Source of the DNA: Geoglobus sp.
Lineage (GTDB): Archaea; Halobacteriota; Archaeoglobi; Archaeoglobales; Archaeoglobaceae
Direction of reading: 5' to 3'
Length of the DNA: 9,993 nucleotides
NCBI GenBank assembly: GCA_015523645.1
Contig: WAJY01000128.1
Span: forward strand, 1-9,993
Each line of letters opens with the position of its first letter. Within the stretch, counting starts at the first letter, position 1. Under the pieces are notes generated by a model. It searched no databases and had not been told where the DNA came from. It saw nothing but the letters and a program-made list of their open reading frames with translations. Below are positions 6,219 through 9,993 of this stretch, in pieces. A program made the position numbers and the translations under genes.

Positions 6219-6616
6219 ATCCAGTCCTTCATTGACTGAATAGCCTTTTTCATTGAAGAGTAATCTCCATCCAATCTGAAGGATTCCACTGCATTTATCA
6301 ACACAGCCTTGTTCACATCTCTCATGTATTTCTCCTTGTGCTCCTCTCCAAGAACAACCTCTCCGAATTTTGTTAGGTCATAGGCTGAGCTGTATTCCTC
6401 AACAGCAACAACCTTGAAAAAACCTCTAAGAAAGTAGGGCTTGTTCCTTCTGTCCATGAAGCTAAGCTTGACCCTCGTCTCATCCACTATCAGTGAAGTG
6501 TTCAGCTCAATAGCCTTCGAATTTATTCCTATCTCCTTCTTTCCTATCTCCTCGTTGAACCCACCAAGCTTGGATAAATACGTGTCTGCCAGTATCTCTC
6601 TTGGATAGGGATACAT
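6185..6616 (-). CDS. Unrecognised soluble protein, overlapping the PUA gene
   Basis: 143 residues; I do not recognise a family. It begins MYPYPREILADTYLSKLGGF and has alternating strands in the middle (TSLIVDETRVKLSFMDR, YFLRGFFKVVAVEEYS). The C-terminal half is helical and charged (HKEKYMRDVNKAVLINAVESF, SSMKKAIQSMKDWIWKSE). There is no signal peptide, membrane segment, cysteine or metal-binding cluster. I chose ATG 6616; a TTG one codon earlier is less likely. A TATA-like TTTATCTA lies about 30 nt before the ATG in the 36-nt gap after the DUF1641 gene, so it may start a separate transcript with the PUA gene. Overlap of 34 nt with that gene suggests the two are translated together, hinting at an RNA- or ribosome-related role (inference). 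Confidence 0.7.
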   Translation of the reverse strand: MYPYPREILADTYLSKLGGFNEEIGKKEIGINSKAIELNTSLIVDETRVKLSFMDRRNKPYFLRGFFKVVAVEEYSSAYDLTKFGEVVLGEEHKEKYMRDVNKAVLINAVESFRLDGDYSSMKKAIQSMKDWIWKSESLRKRN

Positions 6617-6652
6617 CAATTGATCTTTAATGAAAAATAGAATAGATAAAAT

Positions 6653-7063
6653 TTACGCTTGCTTTTTAAGAGTCTTTCCAAGAGATTTTGCAAGATTAAC
6701 GAGGAATCCAAGAGCGAGCTTTACATCAGGGTCTGACAGTGCTCTCATCAGTCCAATTATGCCAACTGACTCTTGTTTTTCCTTGAATTCATATATAGCA
6801 TCACCAATTGAGTTCAGAAGCGTTAAAAATTCATCATTTGTGAATTTTGCTGAGACTAGCCCGAGATTTGTTATAAGTTCTGCATTCTTTTTAACAATAT
6901 CATCTGTCAGCATATCCTCAAAAGCCTTGACAAGTGATGCAAGATTCTCAAGGCTTTTCAGTACTCCAGTCCTTTCAAGCATCACAATCCTCTCAACAAC
7001 CCTTTCAAGAATCTCATGATTTTCCTCAATTTTCTCCATAAGTTTTCCAGATCTCTCCTCCAT
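6653..7063 (-). CDS. DUF1641-domain protein, partner of the SQR-like oxidoreductase
   Basis: 136-residue, helix-rich soluble protein. The C-terminal GLMRALSDPDVKLALGFLVNLAKSLG (about 105-130) is the defining DUF1641 motif ('Gl..al.dpdv...lgfl....k.lG'). The N-terminal 50 residues (EKIEENHEILERVVERIVMLERTG) look like a coiled coil or amphipathic helix. Family function is unknown, but DUF1641 genes are repeatedly found beside SQR-like or formate-dehydrogenase-type redox genes, as here. An accessory or membrane-anchoring role is inference. ATG 7063 is chosen over an ATG at 7120 because GAGGTG (7075-7070) sits 6 nt upstream; this ribosome binding site overlaps the TGA of the oxidoreductase gene (7076-7074), giving tight coupling. 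Confidence 0.88.
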   Translation of the reverse strand: MEERSGKLMEKIEENHEILERVVERIVMLERTGVLKSLENLASLVKAFEDMLTDDIVKKNAELITNLGLVSAKFTNDEFLTLLNSIGDAIYEFKEKQESVGIIGLMRALSDPDVKLALGFLVNLAKSLGKTLKKQA

Positions 7064-7069
7064 ATCAAC

Positions 7070-7075
7070 CACCTC
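7070..7075 (-). promoter_or_regulatory. Shine-Dalgarno site overlapping the SQR-like stop codon
   Basis: TGAGGTG on the minus strand joins the oxidoreductase TGA (7076-7074) with the ribosome binding site GAGGTG for ATG 7063, spacer 6 nt. This fixes the DUF1641 start and indicates stop-restart translation. Confidence 0.75.
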
Positions 7076-8213
7076 AAAGCAGACCTCTTGCAGTAAGCCA
7101 GTATGCTTTGTTGTATGCAACCTTCAAAAAATGCAAAAGCTTGTTTGGAACTACCGGTTTAGGGGGAGTTGAGTAGTCAAACCGGATGTATGTTGCCTCC
7201 TCCCAACCTGTTTCTATAAAGCAGAAGGTCTTTCCGTTGTATGCTGCTGTTGGCTCAATACCACTTAAATCTGCAACCAGATTCTCAGCAACAACCTCTG
7301 CCTGAAAATGGGCAACGCTTCCAGCCTTGCTTACAGGAATGTTTGTTGCATCACCGAGTGCATAAATGTTCTCGTATCCCTCTACTTTTAGTGTGTATCT
7401 GTCTGTAGGAATCCAGCCTCCTTTATCGCCAAGACCAGAGTCAATCACAACCTCTGCTCCCTTATGAGGTGGAATGGCTATTAACAAATCAAAGCTCTCT
7501 TCCTCTCCTTCCAGGGTTATTATCTTCTTCTCCTTGGCATCTATTTCCATAGGATTGAAGAACGTCCTGTATTCTATGCCCCTCTCATCAAACATCGGCT
7601 GAATCATCTCCACAACTGGCTCCATTATGAAAATCTTGTTTGCTGGATATGTGTAAACTATCTCGCTTTTCTCCCTCAATCCTCTCTTTTTCAGGAAATC
7701 ATGTAGTATGAAGGTGAGCTCTATAGGTGCAACTGGGCATTTGTGAGGTATGCCTATAACGCTAATCACGATTTTTCCTCCCCTGAATCTTGTAAGGGCA
7801 GATCTGAGTCTCATAGAGCCTTGAAGATCATAAAACCAGTTTCCAGCCTCTTTAAGCCCTGGAACTTCTTCTGGAGTGATTCTTGAACCAGTCGCAATAA
7901 CAAGGTAGTCGTAATCGTAGGATTTGCTCTCACATTCAACCCTCTGATTTTCTGTGTCGATCTTAACAGCCCTGTCTATTGCAAGCCTAACATTAGCATC
8001 GAGAAGCTCTTCCAGATTCCTTTTGAGCTCATCTTCCCTAAGCCTGTTGAATATGAAGTACAGGTAGCCAGGCTCGTAGATGTGATAGGGGTTATCTGTT
8101 ATCAGAGTTATATCAACCTCTCCGTTTCTCACCTCATCTGCCATTTTCGTTGCAAGGTTGTTTGCTGTGACAGTTCCCGCTACTCCTCCTCCAAGTATCA
8201 CAACCTTTTTCAT
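7074..8213 (-). CDS. SQR-like FAD-dependent pyridine nucleotide-disulfide oxidoreductase
   Basis: 379 residues of the sulfide:quinone oxidoreductase / flavocytochrome c sulfide dehydrogenase flavoprotein group. The N-terminal Rossmann motif is VVILGGGVAGTVTANNLA (4-21). NPYHIYEPGYL (41-51), YLVIATGSR (103-111) and IYALGDATNIP (283-293) are further flavoprotein signatures. HKCPVAPIEL places Cys159 and KTFCFIETG places Cys331 where SQRs carry their two redox-active cysteines. The third cysteine of classical SQRs (around residue 125) is absent; Cys94 does not match it. The C-terminal segment (about 355-379) is amphipathic and could touch the membrane. Likely role: oxidation of sulfide or a persulfide with electrons to menaquinone, or a related sulfane-sulfur reaction; quinone use is inference. 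ATG 8213 has GGTGA (8224-8220) at 6 nt. It lies 27 nt behind tusA and is coupled to the DUF1641 gene. Confidence 0.88.
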   Translation of the reverse strand: MKKVVILGGGVAGTVTANNLATKMADEVRNGEVDITLITDNPYHIYEPGYLYFIFNRLREDELKRNLEELLDANVRLAIDRAVKIDTENQRVECESKSYDYDYLVIATGSRITPEEVPGLKEAGNWFYDLQGSMRLRSALTRFRGGKIVISVIGIPHKCPVAPIELTFILHDFLKKRGLREKSEIVYTYPANKIFIMEPVVEMIQPMFDERGIEYRTFFNPMEIDAKEKKIITLEGEEESFDLLIAIPPHKGAEVVIDSGLGDKGGWIPTDRYTLKVEGYENIYALGDATNIPVSKAGSVAHFQAEVVAENLVADLSGIEPTAAYNGKTFCFIETGWEEATYIRFDYSTPPKPVVPNKLLHFLKVAYNKAYWLTARGLL

Positions 8214-8240
8214 GCATACTCACCAAAAAATAAGTCTGAA

Positions 8241-8471
8241 TTACCTTTTCTTTTTCACGACTATTCTCCAGTAATCGGATTCTTTGAAAACTCCAACAAG
8301 CTCATGTCCTGCTTTCTTAACCCACTCAGGGATGTCTCTGGCTGATCCCTCATCACTCGACCAAACCTCTATTACGCTACCAACATTCTCCTCTCTTATT
8401 GCCTTTATAAGTTCCATTAAAGGTCCCGGGCAGAAACTTTCCCTTGCATCAATAACTCTATCGGATTTCAT
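8241..8471 (-). CDS. tusA: TusA-family sulfur carrier
   Basis: 76 residues, the normal TusA/SirA length. The fold starts VIDARESFCPGPLMELIKAI, with the conserved CPxP motif at Cys14-Pro15-Gly-Pro17. Next comes VIEVWSSDEGSARDIPEWVKKAGHELVG (about 33-60), the second half of the two-layer alpha/beta sandwich. Cys14 would carry a persulfide, accepting and donating sulfane sulfur in tRNA thiolation, molybdenum-cofactor sulfuration or dissimilatory sulfur metabolism. The neighbours (DsrE-like and SQR-like genes, gaps 16 and 27 nt) point to a sulfur-oxidation or sulfur-transfer role rather than housekeeping tRNA thiolation (inference). ATG 8471 is set by GAGGTG (8482-8477), spacer 5 nt. Confidence 0.95.
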   Translation of the reverse strand: MKSDRVIDARESFCPGPLMELIKAIREENVGSVIEVWSSDEGSARDIPEWVKKAGHELVGVFKESDYWRIVVKKKR

Positions 8472-8487
8472 AATATCACCTCAGAAA

Positions 8488-8880
8488 CTAGATGAAAAGG
8501 ATTTTGGCATCCTCCACCATCTCCAGAAATGTTGCAACTCCAACAACCTCATCAAATATATCGATAAAGTCAGTAATGCTCAGATTGAGCATCCCAAGAA
8601 CCATGCTGCATGCATAGATCTTAAGATTTTCGTTAGTTTTTGCTTCTTTCAGCACATCCAAAAACAAGGGCAAATCGCTCTCAATCAATCCCTCTACGAG
8701 CTCTCCATAGCTTTTCCAAGATTTCTTTTCAACAACGTCTTTTTTGAAAGCCAGAAGTCCATACATCGTTGCAAAAACCAAAACCTCCTCACCAAGGGAT
8801 GAAGCAACACTGGCAATTGTGCTTGCTGATTGCAGTTTTTCAAGCTCACCACTTACAAGAAGGATCGCAATCTTTCCCAT
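8488..8880 (-). CDS. DsrE-family sulfurtransferase-like protein
   Basis: 130 residues. MGKIAILLVSGELEKLQSASTIASVASSLGEEVLVFATMYGLLAF is the typical DsrE N-terminal layout: a strand, a helix after the loop, then a strand ending in 'vf.t..gl..f'. Cys91 in KIYACSMVLGML is the conserved active-site position of DsrE-like proteins, and the C-terminus EVVGVATFLEMVEDAKILFI closes the fold. The subgroup is the DsrE2-like / 'peroxiredoxin family' annotated proteins rather than true DsrE of the DsrEFH complex. Such proteins exchange sulfane sulfur with TusA, whose gene follows after 16 nt. It is probably cytoplasmic or peripherally associated and heads the sulfur cassette. ATG 8880 has GAGGTG (8891-8886) at 5 nt. 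Confidence 0.88.
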   Translation of the reverse strand: MGKIAILLVSGELEKLQSASTIASVASSLGEEVLVFATMYGLLAFKKDVVEKKSWKSYGELVEGLIESDLPLFLDVLKEAKTNENLKIYACSMVLGMLNLSITDFIDIFDEVVGVATFLEMVEDAKILFI

Positions 8881-8910
8881 GCCATCACCTCACTCCAAGC
8901 TTCATCTTCT

Positions 8911-8922
8911 GCAATTTAAAGC
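8911..8922 (-). promoter_or_regulatory. Candidate TATA box of the sulfur cassette
   Basis: On the minus strand GCTTTAAATTGC is the best TATA-like element before dsrE. It predicts a start near 8890-8895, a very short leader that would just include, or clip, the GAGGTG ribosome binding site. A second A/T element at 8950-8961 could instead give a leader of about 45-50 nt. The choice is uncertain. Confidence 0.4.
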
Positions 8923-8950
8923 TTCCCTCAGCCCTTCATGAATTGCGGTT

Positions 8951-8961
8951 AAGTTAAAAAA
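8951..8961 (+). promoter_or_regulatory. Candidate TATA box of the GPN GTPase gene
   Basis: GTTAAAAAA, centred about 26 nt before ATG 8983, fits an archaeal TATA box. It would produce a leaderless mRNA, although GGTTGAT at 8975-8981 directly before the ATG also has a loose Shine-Dalgarno likeness. Confidence 0.4.
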
Positions 8962-8982
8962 CGATTCTTTATCAGGTTGATC

Positions 8983-9747
8983 ATGGAAGACAGAATTTAC
9001 GTTTTCATTATTGGAACTGCTGGATGTGGCAAGACTTACTTTACAAAAGCATTTTCAGAATATTTAGACATGAAAAGGATCGATCACATCATTGTAAACC
9101 TTGATCCCGGAGCTGAAAACATACCATATCAGGCTGATGTTGATGTTAGAGAGTGGATAAGACTTGACAGCATAATGGAAAAATATGGCGTCGGACCAAA
9201 TGGTGCACAGATAATATCTGCAGACCTTATTGCCGGTAAGGTTGAGGAGGTGAAGGATGAGATAATGCTCTACAGCGCAGATTATGTGCTTGTTGACACT
9301 CCAGGACAGATGGAACTCTTCACCCTGAGAGCAAGTAGCGAGCTGATAATTCAGTCATTTGGCAAGAACAATTGCGTCTCTGTTTTCCTTTTTGATCCTG
9401 TGATATCTCAGAGAGCATCCGGATTCACATCCTTGGTTTTCATGTTCTCTTCAGCAAGCATGAAGCTTGGCATCCCCCAGATCCCTGTTTTAAGCAAATC
9501 AGATCTGCTACCAGAGCACGAGATTGAGAAGATAGTAAAGTGGAGCAAAGATCCGGATTTTCTTTACGATGGGCTTGCTATTGAAAGGGGAATATCCAGA
9601 GACCTCTTTCACATGCTGAGAGACTCTGGATTTATCAGAGAGGTCATACCCGTCTCTTCTATAACAGGATTCGGAATGGATGACGTGTATGAGATAATTC
9701 AGGACATATACTACTCAGGAGAGGACATCGAGAGGTTGAGATACTGA
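8983..9747 (+). CDS. GPN-loop GTPase
   Basis: 254 residues, the usual size of the archaeal single-copy GPN GTPase (related to eukaryotic GPN1-3/XAB1). Walker A is GTAGCGKT (11-18). LDPGAENIPYQADVDVREWI (40-59) holds the switch I region. The family-defining Gly-Pro-Asn is at 71-73 in YGVGPNGA, the loop that completes the partner subunit's active site in the homodimer. DTPGQMELFT (105-114) is G3, SKSD (171-174) is a G4 with Ser in place of Asn, and VSSITGFG (224-231) is G5. Eukaryotic homologues aid RNA polymerase II assembly and import; the archaeal role is unknown. ATG 8983 is chosen; an in-frame TTG at 8977 is unlikely. The gene is alone on its strand, and its last 37 nt overlap the convergent MoaD-like gene. 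Confidence 0.95.
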   Translation: MEDRIYVFIIGTAGCGKTYFTKAFSEYLDMKRIDHIIVNLDPGAENIPYQADVDVREWIRLDSIMEKYGVGPNGAQIISADLIAGKVEEVKDEIMLYSADYVLVDTPGQMELFTLRASSELIIQSFGKNNCVSVFLFDPVISQRASGFTSLVFMFSSASMKLGIPQIPVLSKSDLLPEHEIEKIVKWSKDPDFLYDGLAIERGISRDLFHMLRDSGFIREVIPVSSITGFGMDDVYEIIQDIYYSGEDIERLRY

Positions 9748-9993
9748 CCGCCTGCAATAGGTGGGAATATGGAGATTCTGTCGTTCTCATTCAGCTCTGG
9801 CATGTCTTTCAAATCCTTCAGGTTTCTTCCATTTACCAGTACTATCCTGTCATCTCTTATTCTGCCATTTTCATCAAAAACCTCAGTGTAAAACTCGTCT
9901 CCAAAAGTTTCACACGCTTTTCTAACAACCTCTTCAATCGTTTTTCCCTCCACCTCCACCCTCTTACCATATCTATCCCGGAGTGTTGCAAAC
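9711..9993 (-). CDS. MoaD/ThiS-type ubiquitin-like sulfur carrier with a tail after Gly-Gly (5' end cut)
   Basis: 93 residues are visible; the frame stays open to the right edge, so the true start is outside. The first residues, FATLRDRYGKRVEVEGKT, are the typical second strand of MoaD-like beta-grasp proteins, and only about 5-10 residues should be missing. TIEEVVRKACETFG, RIVLVNGRNL and the closing NDRISIFPPIAGG complete the family pattern. MoaD, ThiS and SAMP proteins normally end in Gly-Gly, which an E1-like enzyme adenylates and then charges with sulfur or conjugates. Here GG is followed by QYLNLSMSSPE before a TAG stop. The codon after GG is CAG, one base from TAG. The tail region overlaps the GPN gene's 3' end. 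Function could be molybdopterin or tungstopterin synthesis, thiolation or SAMP-type conjugation; the tail would have to be removed first. Confidence 0.85.
   Translation of the reverse strand, partial: FATLRDRYGKRVEVEGKTIEEVVRKACETFGDEFYTEVFDENGRIRDDRIVLVNGRNLKDLKDMPELNENDRISIFPPIAGGQYLNLSMSSPE

Noticed and set aside
6630..7019. 129-codon open frame on the plus strand, rich in Ser/Phe
   Set aside because: It lies antisense to the DUF1641 gene; the composition is that of the reverse complement of a Lys/Glu-rich coding region.
7064..7120. Upstream ATG at 7120 for the DUF1641 gene
   Set aside because: It would lie inside the oxidoreductase gene and add 19 residues unlike the family; GAGGTG points to ATG 7063.
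8284..8802. 172-codon open frame on the plus strand
   Set aside because: It is antisense to tusA and the DsrE-like gene, both clear families with good ribosome binding sites; its translation shows no family pattern.
1..9993. CRISPR array, tRNA/rRNA gene, insertion sequence or integration site
   Set aside because: No spaced direct repeats, cloverleaf, rRNA signature, transposase or terminal inverted repeats were seen; codon use and base composition look even across the genes.

Overview
The window reads as a compact euryarchaeal chromosome segment of moderate GC content, most like the Archaeoglobales (Archaeoglobus, Ferroglobus, Geoglobus). The grounds are an all-archaeal gene set (GspE-type pilus/secretion ATPase, PAC2 protein, Nip7-like PUA protein, GPN-loop GTPase), archaeal TATA boxes 24-27 nt before start codons, GAGGTG(AT) ribosome binding sites, and a sulfur-trafficking gene set. 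The genus is inference; no 16S rRNA or marker gene is present.

Layout. The 5' end of a GspE/archaellum-type ATPase gene runs off the left edge (1-598, -). Divergent from it is an APC-family amino-acid permease (732-2084, +). Immediately behind the permease lies a short structured RNA (about 2091-2153, +) with every hallmark of an archaeal H/ACA pseudouridylation guide: one hairpin, an internal pocket, a K-turn/K-loop, and an ACA box 14 nt from the upper stem. Next is a Yip1-like membrane protein (2187-2831, +), convergent with a small archaeal protein of unknown function (2828-3133, -). A symmetric TATA element separates the latter from a four-gene + strand series: PAC2-family protein, DUF473-like protein, MTH938/DUF498-like protein and Sua5 threonylcarbamoyl-AMP synthase (3184-5681). 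Sua5 abuts head-on a - strand series that reads from 8880 down to 5682.

That - strand series begins with a sulfur cassette: DsrE-like protein, TusA, an SQR-like FAD oxidoreductase and a DUF1641 protein. It then continues into an unrecognised protein and the Nip7-like PUA protein. The first four genes have short gaps (10-27 nt) and consensus ribosome binding sites, as expected of co-translated partners. A plausible job is oxidising or handling sulfide/persulfide at the quinone pool and passing sulfane sulfur between TusA and DsrE-type carriers. At the right, a GPN-loop GTPase (8983-9747, +) overlaps tail-to-tail a MoaD/ThiS-type ubiquitin-like sulfur carrier (9711-9993, -, cut by the window edge). 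The carrier's Gly-Gly is followed by an 11-residue tail.

The most notable items are the H/ACA guide RNA, the tailed MoaD-like protein, the sulfur cassette with its two-cysteine SQR homologue, the symmetric divergent promoter, and three convergent gene pairs with no intergenic space. I see no CRISPR, tRNA, rRNA, insertion sequence or clear horizontal-transfer scar. No intergenic stretch exceeds 300 bases; the largest are 599-731 and 8881-8982.
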